Positions 56,825 to 64,000 of a DNA stretch of 64,000 bases are shown here, in pieces (position 1 is the stretch's first letter; the number at the start of each line of letters is the position of its first letter). The notes under the pieces were generated by a model, which saw only the letters and a program-made list of their open reading frames with translations, made no database searches and was not told the origin of the DNA. The position numbers were made by a program, and so were the translations under genes. Origin of the DNA: a virus. The stretch covers positions 1 to 64,000 of the IMG/VR virus record IMGVR_UViG_3300032265_003789. One strand, 5' to 3'.

Positions 56825-57721
56825 ATGAACATCAACGACTGTCACAAGATTGACCGTTACGGATACACTAGCTATTGGTATATCAAGCCCAATGCTCCAG
56901 AGAGGGTATTCTTAAAAGAAAAAATTGACGACAGAGAGGACTTCCACATTGTTGGAGAAATTGACGGATATTATGAATATCAAATTACCAATGATTTCAT
57001 AAACGCCGTTGGCGCATCTGGTGAGTACCTGATGACTGCTAATGGGGCTTTAGGATTTAATAGCATCTGGGATTACGATAACAGCAAAGAATTGTATTGG
57101 TGTGTTGACCTTTGTGAAAGTCCATATATTGTGATAAACAAAGTAGAACTAAAGCCCGAGCCATGGTGGGACGCTCAAGGCTACTACCAAGGACAGTGGA
57201 TTGCGGCATTTTGCCGTGAGTGGGATTTAGAGGATGATGAAGAGGAAGATGATATAAAACTAGGAGAAGATATTGTGGAAATGGAAATTGTAAAAACCGA
57301 GGAAATGCGTGGCGGCGACAGCTTGTTTTGGAATTGGGAGATTGGTAAAAAACCACGGTTGTTTTCGCTAACTCAACTCACCTATCCTTCTGAAATTGAT
57401 TGGGAATTTTCCACAATCCGCGAAGGAAGAGGTCAAGAACAAAAAATTTATAAAGCATTTGAATATGCTGTAACTTCAGAAATGTTAACTGCCTACGCAA
57501 GGGTAGATAAAAAGGTCACTACTCCTGCGGGTGACTTAACCTTTTATGTTGTTCGAGACAACGGGTCTAGATCTTTAGAAGATACCAACTTCTTCTACTG
57601 GGCAGTTGACCCAGATGGAAATGTATTGGGAACTTATTCCCGTTGGATAGGCGATAATGAAGACTTAAATTGGCGCGCCAGAATCACAAAACAATTCTGC
57701 TCAGAACCGGTTAATGTATAA
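56825..57721 (+). CDS. Hypothetical early protein with duplicated C-terminal domain
   Basis: 298 aa. Residues 1-160 are Asp/Tyr/Trp-rich, with an acidic linker (DLEDDEEEDDIKLGEDIVEM). Residues about 170-298 (WNWEIGKKPRLFSLTQLTYPSE ... KAFEYAVTSEMLTAYARV ... FYWAVDPDGNVLGTYSRWI) are paralogous to the 57837 protein. No family recognised. Followed by a weak CCTCA/TGGGG hairpin with T tract. Confidence 0.65.
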   Translation: MNINDCHKIDRYGYTSYWYIKPNAPERVFLKEKIDDREDFHIVGEIDGYYEYQITNDFINAVGASGEYLMTANGALGFNSIWDYDNSKELYWCVDLCESPYIVINKVELKPEPWWDAQGYYQGQWIAAFCREWDLEDDEEEDDIKLGEDIVEMEIVKTEEMRGGDSLFWNWEIGKKPRLFSLTQLTYPSEIDWEFSTIREGRGQEQKIYKAFEYAVTSEMLTAYARVDKKVTTPAGDLTFYVVRDNGSRSLEDTNFFYWAVDPDGNVLGTYSRWIGDNEDLNWRARITKQFCSEPVNV

Positions 57722-57760
57722 TTAATCTGTTTTCAAAATATGTTTATGCCTCAATTTTTT

Positions 57761-57819
57761 TGGGGTTTTTTGCTGTTTAAGCGTATTGATAAAATTAAAC
57801 AGAATCAATCAAATTTGTG
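57761..57819 (+). repeat. 59-bp direct repeat, left copy
   Basis: Perfect 59-bp match to 58324-58382; begins with the 3' arm of the terminator hairpin and its T tract. The two copies bracket the 57837 gene, so tandem duplication of the gene or insertion by homology is likely. Confidence 0.95.
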
Positions 57820-57836
57820 TAAATAAAATTCATAAA

Positions 57837-58283
57837 ATGCAAGTCACCGTCTCCATGAAAACAAATGAATGGATTAAAATGCAAAAATCCGATAGGATTT
57901 GGTCTTGGGTAATTGGTAGCCAACCACGTTTGTACACATTAAATAAAATTAATTACCCAAGACAAGAATTAGAGCCGATAGGGTTTGGCGTAATACAAAT
58001 TGGAGATTTGCTTTATACGGCATTCAAATATGAAGTTACTCCAGAAATATTAAATCTTTATGCAATTCTAAAAAGCGTTGTCAACACACTAAAAGGAGAT
58101 GTCAAATTCTATACCACGTTACCAGAAGACCACAAAACATCCTTGGTGGGAAACAGAACATTTTATTGGTGGGCAGTCAATCCAATGGGTGAGGTTTTAG
58201 ATGTGTGTTTAGTTTGTGTTTACGATACTGAAGATAGAATCCGCTGGTGCAATCAAGTAATTCAAAACTTTGTGCATAATTAA
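57837..58283 (+). CDS. Paralogue of the C-terminal domain of the 56825 protein
   Basis: 148 aa from ATG 57837. SDRIWSWVIGSQPRLYTLNKINYPRQ ... TAFKYEVTPEILNLYAILKSV ... FYWWAVNPMGEVLDV lines up with residues 170-298 of the preceding protein. Earlier in-frame start codons lie in the 59-bp repeat and are unlikely. Function unknown. Confidence 0.65.
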   Translation: MQVTVSMKTNEWIKMQKSDRIWSWVIGSQPRLYTLNKINYPRQELEPIGFGVIQIGDLLYTAFKYEVTPEILNLYAILKSVVNTLKGDVKFYTTLPEDHKTSLVGNRTFYWWAVNPMGEVLDVCLVCVYDTEDRIRWCNQVIQNFVHN

Positions 58284-58310
58284 AATTTATTGCTAACAAA
58301 ATATACTTAC

Positions 58311-58334
58311 AACCCCAGTTTTCTGGGGTTTTTT
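58311..58334 (+). terminator. Intrinsic terminator
   Basis: AACCCCAG-TTTT-CTGGGGTT followed by TTTT, after the 57837 gene. Confidence 0.9.
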
Positions 58335-58382
58335 GCTGTTTAAGCGTATTGATAAAATTAAACAGAATCAATCAAATTTGTG
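58324..58382 (+). repeat. 59-bp direct repeat, right copy
   Basis: Identical to 57761-57819; ends 8 bp before the dUTPase ATG. Confidence 0.95.
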
Positions 58383-58389
58383 GAGCGCT

Positions 58390-58887
58390 ATGGCACTTTC
58401 AATAGATTATTTGCGCTTGCCGCATTGCCCAGAAAATCAACTAATCAAGCACAATCCTACTGATGTCGGTTTTGATATTTACCTAACTCATGACACTTGG
58501 GTCTATCCATACAGCCAAATACCCTACGACAATGAGCGGGACGAGTATCGCGTATCATTGCAGCCTACTGGAGTGATATTAGCACCTTTAACTACTGATT
58601 ACTGGTTTGGGCTTTACCCTAGGAGCTCCACAATAAAAAAGGGAGTTGCGCTAGCTAATACAATAGGCATTATTGATCCCACTTATACTGGAGAGTTACT
58701 GCTGGCTTTATATAGTTTGCACAAGCCAATTCTGCTCAAAGCTGAAAAAGCTATAGCTCAACTAGTAATACATCACAACATCACTACAGAATTTAACCTA
58801 ATTGAAAATGACCCCAGATTTAACAAACGTGGCGGATTTGGATCAACAGATAGTAAATCAAACTTACCGACCGCTATACCAGGCTAA
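58390..58887 (+). CDS. dut: dUTPase (dUTP diphosphatase)
   Basis: 165 aa from ATG 58390. All five trimeric dUTPase motifs are visible: TDVGFDIYL (motif 1), YPRSSTIKKGV (motif 2), NTIGIIDPTYTGELLLAL (motif 3), EKAIAQLVI (motif 4), KRGGFGSTD (motif 5). Turns dUTP into dUMP and PPi, keeping U out of DNA and feeding the thymidylate-synthase-like enzyme whose gene overlaps by 80 bp. An extra loop of about 20 residues lies between motifs 1 and 2. Confidence 0.92.
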   Translation: MALSIDYLRLPHCPENQLIKHNPTDVGFDIYLTHDTWVYPYSQIPYDNERDEYRVSLQPTGVILAPLTTDYWFGLYPRSSTIKKGVALANTIGIIDPTYTGELLLALYSLHKPILLKAEKAIAQLVIHHNITTEFNLIENDPRFNKRGGFGSTDSKSNLPTAIPG

Positions 58888-60307
58888 TCAGGTAATTTGC
58901 GGACATGGCTCTATTGTGATAGTAACTGGATGGACGCCAGCGGCAATAATAGCCAAGCAACTTGACCCGGACTATTACGCTGCTATTGGTAATTTGTATA
59001 GCCCTACTCGCGGTCTATCTCCACTATTGCGCAATATCTTAGCCAATCCGTATATCAACTGCATCACAGGCTTGAAATGCACCAAAGAAGACGATAATGC
59101 TGGCGGTGTTCAAGCTTTGAATGATTTTTTTGTTAAGGGTTTTGAGGAAGGATTTAGCGATCTTGGCAAGCCAGTATGGGTAGTAAATTCACAAATTCGG
59201 GCTTATATTGATATTGAAATCCCCGGAGAAGCTTTAGAAGATATCAGGCGAAATGTCCGTTGGGTACTTAATTACACTGTGGCAGATTGTGTTAGATTTG
59301 TATTTCTTAAAATATTTCAGGCTAAATCTCACTGGGCTTATCCTAGAGCGTATCCCGAGCCTGAGTTTGTTCCTAGTAAAGCTTTGCCAGCTTCTCCCTT
59401 TGCTCACAGGGTTGAGGCAAAAACCATAGCCAAAGCTTGGGTGAAAATTCTACACAGAATAACAACCTCTGGCATAATCAGGCAGAGTAGTTATGGGCTC
59501 TGGCAAGAGCTAATAGATTTGGTTGTAGTGATTACAGATGAGCCAGATGTTTTGGAGTTTACTAATTACTTGCCAATCACTCGAATGTTTTTCAAAAACT
59601 ACTTAGCTGAATTTTCAGACCCTGCCAATCTTGGGGATGTTAGCTATACCTACGGGCAAAGGATCCGCTCACATTTTGGCGTGGATCAGGTTGAGCAGGT
59701 GATTGAAAAATTAAACGCTGACGCCAAAAGTGGAGGAGATTTCAATTGCTCTAATGCTGTGATTTCCCTGTGGGATCCAAGCGTAGATGGCAAGCAAACC
59801 AAGAATACGCCTTGCTTAAATCACCTTTGGTTTAGAGTTGTCCAAGGCAGGTTAACTCTTATTGCCACATTTAGGAGCAATGATATGTACAGCGCTTGGG
59901 TAGCCAATACAATGGCGCTTAGATGCCTTCAGATTGAGGTAGCTAAAAGGCTTGATATATTGGCAGGTGAGCTAATCACAATTAGCCAGAGCGCACATAT
60001 TTATCAAGATGATTGGCACGATGCCCAAGCGATTGTAAAGCGGCAATACAGGAAATTATGCAAACCCAATTTTGCAGATCCCGTAGGCAGTTTTATTATT
60101 GAGCCTAATGTGCGGGAAATTGTTGTCCATCAAACCACTGCCGGCAATGGCGAACTTGTCAATACCTACCGAGGTAAATCACCACTGACGCTTGTTCGGG
60201 AGATAGCAGCAGATAACCCCACAATTGCTCCAGAACACTTAGGGTATCTAGGCATCGAGCTAGAAAAAGCTTATAGATTAGGCTACAAGTACAAACAGGA
60301 TAAATAA
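58808..60307 (+). CDS. Thymidylate-synthase-like protein with N-terminal extra domain
   Basis: 499 aa from ATG 58808. C-terminal part about 240-470 carries ThyA features: NTPCLNHLWFRVVQGRLTLIATFRSNDMYSAW (catalytic Cys near 335 in a PC motif; R-S-N-D) and ELITISQSAHIYQDDW. N-terminal part about 30-190 has GHGSIVIVTGWTPAAIIAKQLDPDYYAAIGNLYSPTRG, a domain I recall from cyanobacterial and archaeal fusion proteins. Probably makes dTMP (or a 5-substituted dUMP) from dUMP and a folate cofactor; the exact product is not certain. Confidence 0.75.
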   Translation: MTPDLTNVADLDQQIVNQTYRPLYQANQVICGHGSIVIVTGWTPAAIIAKQLDPDYYAAIGNLYSPTRGLSPLLRNILANPYINCITGLKCTKEDDNAGGVQALNDFFVKGFEEGFSDLGKPVWVVNSQIRAYIDIEIPGEALEDIRRNVRWVLNYTVADCVRFVFLKIFQAKSHWAYPRAYPEPEFVPSKALPASPFAHRVEAKTIAKAWVKILHRITTSGIIRQSSYGLWQELIDLVVVITDEPDVLEFTNYLPITRMFFKNYLAEFSDPANLGDVSYTYGQRIRSHFGVDQVEQVIEKLNADAKSGGDFNCSNAVISLWDPSVDGKQTKNTPCLNHLWFRVVQGRLTLIATFRSNDMYSAWVANTMALRCLQIEVAKRLDILAGELITISQSAHIYQDDWHDAQAIVKRQYRKLCKPNFADPVGSFIIEPNVREIVVHQTTAGNGELVNTYRGKSPLTLVREIAADNPTIAPEHLGYLGIELEKAYRLGYKYKQDK

Positions 60308-60315
60308 AGGAACAT

Positions 60316-60705
60316 ATGTTAAACGAAAAATATATAACAATAATTATTAAAACTAATTTAAATTATGAAGATATTGAATTAAAACAAAGTCAATTTATAA
60401 AAAATTTAAGTTATATTATTGGCAGCGTTGATATTAATAAGCTTACCGCTTGTAATCATAAAAACTGCATATCTTGGGTATTTACTATACCTTTAACTGC
60501 TGCAATGAGACTTTTTCAATCTGAACATCTTAAAAACTTTGGGAAAAAACCAGAGTCTAGGACAGTTCATGTTATGAATTTTTTTATAGATAATTTTAAA
60601 ATAAATTTTATTAATTGTGCTAGGCATCCTAAAGAAGTTTTCTTAACAACTGAAAGTGTAATTGAATATTTTACAAAATTAAAAATTAAATTATCTGACA
60701 TCTAG
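60316..60705 (+). CDS. AT-rich hypothetical protein
   Basis: 129 aa, MLNEKYITIIIKTNLNYEDI...; Lys/Asn/Ile-rich, two cysteines (CNHKNC). Codon use markedly more AT-rich than the genes around it, suggesting recent gain. Starts 8 bp after the ThyA-like gene. Confidence 0.6.
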   Translation: MLNEKYITIIIKTNLNYEDIELKQSQFIKNLSYIIGSVDINKLTACNHKNCISWVFTIPLTAAMRLFQSEHLKNFGKKPESRTVHVMNFFIDNFKINFINCARHPKEVFLTTESVIEYFTKLKIKLSDI

Positions 60706-60879
60706 TCCACGCTTAAATCGCAATCTGCGAAGTAAATCGCCTTTAAAAGCTTGAGGCTCAGATTCTACTAAGCGATAAAACATAATCTTGTTATCATCTG
60801 GTTCAAATTGTAAAATTAAATTAATAACTTCTAATACTTCCGTCCAGATAACAATTTTTATATCCTTTAGGCTATTCAA
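60691..60879 (-). CDS. Small protein coupled to the Cas4-like nuclease
   Basis: 62 aa from TTG 60879, overlapping the end of the nuclease gene by 8 bp; MNSLKDIKIVIWTEVLEVINLILQFEPDDNKIMFYRL...RRLRFKRGLDVR. Basic C-terminus. Unknown. Confidence 0.45.
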   Translation of the reverse strand: MNSLKDIKIVIWTEVLEVINLILQFEPDDNKIMFYRLVESEPQAFKGDLLRRLRFKRGLDVR

Positions 60880-61516
60880 AGCTTACCTGAGCCTCGGGTA
60901 TTAGCTTGCTTTTCTTATCACAAAACGAAGCCACTGCGCAATATTTGCACTCTTGGCAAGAAGGGCTAGCTGGAGGCAATTCGGACTGCGTCGCAGTTTT
61001 TAGCAGCCTAGTAACAAAACCTTTCCAGTCGGTAGAAATAGAATCTGGATAGACCTCAAAACTATGGTCAGGATAGACTACTAGTCCGCTTGGTATAGTT
61101 TTAATTCCGTGAAGCGCCACAGTAGGAATTGTGCACATATACAATTGCACTTGTGCTATATCCTTGGCTCTGGGTTTACCAGTTTTTATATCTAGCACCA
61201 AATATTTGTCAAACATTTTGGCTACAATATCTGGTTTGCAGGCAAGAATGACCCCAGCTTCAGTGTTGACTCTGTACTCGTTTTCATGCTCCCTAAAAAC
61301 GTCGTAGCCTTGCTCTGTAAGTTCACGCGCGCTCTGGTCAAGCAGAGTATTATGTTTGATTTTGTAAGCTTCCAAATTAAAATCTGATTGACGCTTGGGG
61401 AGGAAATAGTTTGATTTTAGGTGCATTGCCAACTGGCATTGATTATCTCCAGCTAGATATCCGCTAATCCAACTGGGGTGAATAAAAGGATATTGACGTT
61501 TAGGTATATTTTGCAT
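60872..61516 (-). CDS. Cas4/RecB-like PD-(D/E)XK nuclease with iron-sulfur cysteines
   Basis: 214 aa. Nuclease core: KPDIV (Asp96), VLDIKTGK (Asp109, Lys111), QxxxY motif QVQLY (Gln122-Tyr126). Four cysteines placed as in Cas4/AddB: Cys27, then Cys187, Cys190 (or 193), Cys199 (CQECKYCAVASFC). Likely a DNA exonuclease for phage recombination or end processing. About 19 kb from the csf locus, with no cas1/cas2, so CRISPR adaptation is not supported. Confidence 0.8.
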   Translation of the reverse strand: MQNIPKRQYPFIHPSWISGYLAGDNQCQLAMHLKSNYFLPKRQSDFNLEAYKIKHNTLLDQSARELTEQGYDVFREHENEYRVNTEAGVILACKPDIVAKMFDKYLVLDIKTGKPRAKDIAQVQLYMCTIPTVALHGIKTIPSGLVVYPDHSFEVYPDSISTDWKGFVTRLLKTATQSELPPASPSCQECKYCAVASFCDKKSKLIPEAQVSFE

Positions 61517-61732
61517 CTACAGCTTATCTAAAGCCTCCAGCCATTTTTCTATATTTATCTGAAGCTTTTTATCACTGATTTGTCGCCAATGCTCACCGCG
61601 CTTGAAGGGGCTTTGTCCTGGAAAGTTTTTGGCTTTACGAATTTGCAAGTAGAATAGATGCTGCTTGATCCCTGATAATTGCGCAGCAGTCGCCACGTCG
61701 ACCCACTGTACTTGTATTGTAAAACTTTTCAT
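61517..61732 (-). CDS. Small excisionase-like DNA-binding protein
   Basis: 71 aa, MKSFTIQVQWVDVATAAQLSGIKQHLFYLQIRKAKNFPGQSPFKRGEHWRQISDKKLQINIEKW...; helix-turn-helix followed by 'FKRGxHWR', the MerR-like pattern of excisionases and AlpA-type factors. Divergent from the integrase (57 bp apart), as expected for a recombination directionality factor. Confidence 0.6.
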   Translation of the reverse strand: MKSFTIQVQWVDVATAAQLSGIKQHLFYLQIRKAKNFPGQSPFKRGEHWRQISDKKLQINIEKWLEALDKL

Positions 61733-61789
61733 TTATTGGTGTATTTAATTGATATCCTAAAAAATATCACAATCAAAAAACCGCAAAAA

Positions 61790-62899
61790 ATGGACAAAAA
61801 GCTGACAGAGGAATTGACAAAAATTAACCTGCGATTAAGCAAAATCAAATTAAGAATTAAAAATAATCGAGTATATCTGAGGGGCACTTTACCGCCTAAA
61901 CCCAATGAGGGAGTATTACCTCGACAATATGAGCTAAGCACTGGTTTAGCTGCCAACCCACAGGGATTAAAAATAGCTCTAGCTAGAGCTCAAGAGATTG
62001 AATCAAGATTAGTGCTCAATCAATTTAGCTGGGGTGATTACCTGCAAAACGGCATCCTAGGCACTAAGCCGGCGTCACAGTGGATTGCAGAATTTGAAGA
62101 GCATTACTGGCTTACTCACCAGAAAACCACCAAAAGAAAATATGTTTTTGATGTGCATTGGGGCAACGCATTTAGTCGACTTGCTCCAGATGAGCCACTA
62201 AGCGAAAAAGCCATAATTCCAATTATTAGCGCGTATTCGGTAGATAGTCCCCGTCGCGATATGCTGCTAAATTACTATATTCAATTGTTCAAATTTGCTG
62301 GCATAGCAAACACTTTACACCAATTAAAAGTAAGTTGGAAAGTGAAAATCAAACGAGAACTTCCCAGTGATTTAGAACTAATTGATTTTGTCGATTCAGT
62401 CAATCCGGATTACAGGTGGATTTTTGGCACACTTGCAGCCTATGGTTTACGCAGTCATGAGTTAATAGAATTAGATCTTTCCAGAGCGCATATAGAGCCT
62501 TATGTTGTGAAGGTAAGCGACAATACAAAAACTGGCGCTCGGTTAGTTTATCCTGTACCTGGGGATTGGGTAAATCGCTGGAAATTATACGAAAAGCATG
62601 ACCCGATATACAAAACACGATTTATTAACTACGATTACGGCACTAGAATATACAAACTCTTTCTAAGAGAAACAAAACGACTTAAAATAAGGACAATGAG
62701 TCCATATCATTTTAGAGACGCGTATGCAGTGCGTTGCTCTTTATTGGGAGTAGATGCCGCTATTGCCTCAAAGTGGATGGGGCACAGCTTAAAAATTCAC
62801 TGGGAATCCTATTTAAAATTCTTTGATGAAAATCATCATAATCAAGCTTGGATGGAGATGAACAAAAATATTAAATCAAAATCTAAAAAGGGGCTTTAA
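61790..62899 (+). CDS. Tyrosine site-specific integrase, XisA-like
   Basis: 369 aa from ATG 61790. Catalytic residues: Arg in YGLRSHEL (near 222), Lys in TKTGARL, Tyr-x-x-Arg in SPYHFRDAYAVR (near 303-307; Tyr replaces the usual His), His in KWMGHSLK, nucleophile Tyr in WESYLKFF (near 341). The Tyr-for-His change is what I recall for the heterocyst excision recombinases XisA/XisC and relatives. N-terminal DNA-binding part is about 1-160. Integrates and excises the phage. Confidence 0.85.
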   Translation: MDKKLTEELTKINLRLSKIKLRIKNNRVYLRGTLPPKPNEGVLPRQYELSTGLAANPQGLKIALARAQEIESRLVLNQFSWGDYLQNGILGTKPASQWIAEFEEHYWLTHQKTTKRKYVFDVHWGNAFSRLAPDEPLSEKAIIPIISAYSVDSPRRDMLLNYYIQLFKFAGIANTLHQLKVSWKVKIKRELPSDLELIDFVDSVNPDYRWIFGTLAAYGLRSHELIELDLSRAHIEPYVVKVSDNTKTGARLVYPVPGDWVNRWKLYEKHDPIYKTRFINYDYGTRIYKLFLRETKRLKIRTMSPYHFRDAYAVRCSLLGVDAAIASKWMGHSLKIHWESYLKFFDENHHNQAWMEMNKNIKSKSKKGL

Positions 62900-63226
62900 T
62901 ACCAGCCCCAACATCAATCAAAACAACCAAACAAATTTACTATAACACGAGTAAACTTATTGATTTTTTGATTGATTCCACAGCAAGTTGATTGATTTTG
63001 AAAAAAATAGAGTTAGGGGAGGTTTAGGGAAGATAATTTTAAAAGCGTTGATTTGTAAGGGTTTGATGTGGTTGTCTTAATTTACTCACAATTCATCAAC
63101 AAAACATCTTCAACCTTCCCTAATCCGTTGAAACCTAGCTGGAAAGCTTATTTTGGTATTGACACAATTTTGTCTAATGCTCAAAATATCAATCCATTTA
63201 ATTTAGTTTAGGGAAGTTTTAGGGAA
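62900..63226 (+). promoter_or_regulatory. Non-coding region with TTAGGGAAG repeats, candidate attP/integrase arm sites
   Basis: No gene seen. Contains TTTAGGGAAG at 63023-63032 and 63207-63216, TTTAGGGAAA at 63218-63227, and the inverted CTTCCCTAA at 63115-63123. Also repeated TTGATTGATTTT and a promoter-like TTGACA (63158) for the 63227 gene. Position right after the integrase fits attP with arm-type sites. Confidence 0.5.
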
Positions 63227-63529
63227 ATGTTTGCAATCAAATTAGAACACGTGATCACAGGTGCAACTATCTGGGTTGAAGTAACTCAAGAGGAAGAAAT
63301 GCTCATAGCAATAGAGCGACCTAAACAAGAATATCAAATCATAGAGCATACGTTCCCAGTGATAATTGATGCTCACGAAGATTTTGCAACTTTAGTAGCA
63401 ATTGATAGGGAAGTCGATATTTGGGGTGGCGACGCGTTTCGATCTGCTGCTCTCCTGTGCAATAGGAATCTGGAGGCAACACTAGAGCTATTGGAGTTCA
63501 GGCAAGCTTTGCTAAATAAAGCTTGTTAA
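63227..63529 (+). CDS. Small acidic hypothetical protein
   Basis: 100 aa, MFAIKLEHVITGATIWVEVTQEEEM...; YQIIEHTFPVIIDAHEDFATLVAIDREVDI then helical acidic end. A faint resemblance to acidic DNA-mimic antirestriction proteins was considered but is too weak to call. GGGAA precedes the ATG. Confidence 0.5.
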   Translation: MFAIKLEHVITGATIWVEVTQEEEMLIAIERPKQEYQIIEHTFPVIIDAHEDFATLVAIDREVDIWGGDAFRSAALLCNRNLEATLELLEFRQALLNKAC

Positions 63530-63894
63530 CCGCCAATTTCTGGTGGTTGCGAACCTAAAAAGGACTCTAGTAAGCTAGGGTCTTTTTTTATTACTTGATC
63601 GAATTTGTCCAGTTGGGATAACCACTCTCCAAAAAAAGCGATCCTCATCTCCCAAGGAAGCGCAGTTAGGATTTTATCCAATTGGGTAGTCTTAATCTCG
63701 GTAAGCTTGGCTTTCTTGAGCATCGAGATTAGATTGGCGCTTTGTCTGCTGGCATCTGCTATCTGCTTGCCAGAAAAGTAAGTGCAGTGATTCAGCTGAC
63801 TGCCCAAAATAACTGCTGAATTAGGATGCCCACCGTTGTCTTGGAAAAACCCCACTTGCTGACTAAAGTTTTTGACTTCAATTTGATTGAGCAT
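63526..63894 (-). CDS. Hypothetical protein at the right edge
   Basis: 122 aa from ATG 63894 (MLNQIEVKNFSQQVGFFQDNGGHPN...), preceded by AGGAGAATA. SGKQIADASRQSANLISMLKKAKLTEIKTTQLDKIL is helical. C-terminus WLSQLDKFDQVIKKDPSLLESFLGSQPPE. Its stop overlaps that of 63227-63529. Unknown. Confidence 0.6.
   Translation of the reverse strand: MLNQIEVKNFSQQVGFFQDNGGHPNSAVILGSQLNHCTYFSGKQIADASRQSANLISMLKKAKLTEIKTTQLDKILTALPWEMRIAFFGEWLSQLDKFDQVIKKDPSLLESFLGSQPPEIGG
63563..63589 (+). terminator. Terminator of the 63227 gene
   Basis: GACTCTAG ... CTAGGGTC stem followed by T7, lying inside the 3' end of the opposing gene. Confidence 0.75.
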
Positions 63895-63946
63895 GATTAT
63901 TCTCCTATTTGTTGCCGTAATTACAATTTTAATTACTTTTGTTTGG

Positions 63947-63969
63947 CTGTGAAACAAATTGTCTCACAG
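63947..63969 (-). promoter_or_regulatory. 23-bp palindrome upstream of the 63526-63894 gene
   Basis: CTGTGAAACAAATTGTCTCACAG, near-perfect dyad, plus a perfect GTAATTA...TAATTAC inverted repeat at 63917-63936. Operator-like pair, possibly for a repressor acting on the gene at 63894 or on genes past the window. Confidence 0.55.
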
Positions 63970-64000
63970 TCCAATTTTGTTTTAGACTAATCTATACATA

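Noticed and set aside
60872-61516. CRISPR adaptation Cas4
   Set aside because: No cas1 or cas2 in the window and it lies among integration and recombination genes.
63227-63529. ArdA-type antirestriction protein
   Set aside because: Only a faint acidic resemblance; length and motifs do not match.
1-64000. tRNA and rRNA genes
   Set aside because: No cloverleaf with a GTTCGAATC-type arm was recognised by eye; a tRNA scan was not possible, so small RNA genes could be missed.

Overview
The window looks like most of the genome of a temperate, long-tailed (siphovirus-type) phage of a cyanobacterium. The evidence is a full set of head, neck and tail genes, terminase, an endolysin, a BRO-type antirepressor and a tyrosine integrase of the cyanobacterial XisA-like kind. 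There is also a gene of a small cyanobacterial protein family (7668-8090), and the base composition is AT-rich throughout. The left edge cuts into the tape-measure gene. No DNA polymerase or helicase is seen, so replication genes probably lie outside the window. It could equally be a prophage or a phage-plasmid; a ParB-like gene is present.

Layout. 1-5.3 kb: tape measure. 5.3-7.6 kb: a chimeric ORF carrying a piece of the major capsid protein, then the first of three repeated promoter modules (R1). 7.6-11 kb: small accessory genes, four of them (8.9-11 kb) in near-identical promoter/terminator cassettes. 11-12.7 kb: two nucleotide-kinase genes, the second apparently inserted. 12.7-14.3 kb (minus): two hypotheticals and the endolysin. 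14.4-17.4 kb: holin-like protein, portal, MuF-type head protein, protease-like protein. 17.4-19.2 kb: ParB-like gene and module R2. 19.4-22.3 kb: capsid and connectors. 22.3-29.9 kb: adhesin genes, mostly an inverted minus-strand block including a 902-aa glycosidase-like protein. 29.9-36 kb: tail tip resembling gene-transfer agents (DUF2460/DUF2163-like, NlpC/P60, host-specificity protein). 36-41.6 kb: a nuclease, then a type IV CRISPR-Cas-like locus (cas6-like, csf1, cas11-like, csf2, csf3, cysH-like). 42.5-45.9 kb: tail fibre, tail tube and chaperones. 45.9-48.3 kb (minus): small acidic proteins and a 313-aa unknown. 48.5-51.6 kb: sliding clamp and neck proteins. 51.7-52.3 kb: module R3, inverted relative to R1. 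52.4-56.7 kb: antirepressor, a Septu/PtuA-like ATPase cassette between 98-bp direct repeats, terminase. 56.8-64 kb: paralogous small proteins, dUTPase, a thymidylate-synthase-like protein, a Cas4/RecB-like nuclease, an excisionase-like protein, integrase and a likely att region.

How it fits together. Early or accessory genes have host-type promoters (TTGAY-17 bp-GATAAT or TAAGCT). Several of these carry the palindrome AGGTATaaATACCT just before the -35, which suggests one repressor or activator controls them as a set. Structural genes sit in overlapping operons and lack this box. The csf operon is compact (overlapping starts and stops), has no visible CRISPR array, DinG helicase or nuclease effector, and includes a CysH-like gene, as in type IV-B. 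The nearby Cas6-like gene is unusual for IV-B. At least four places show direct repeats beside accessory genes (25, 59, 67 and 98 bp), suggesting that accessory genes are gained repeatedly by a recombination process that duplicates recipient sequence.
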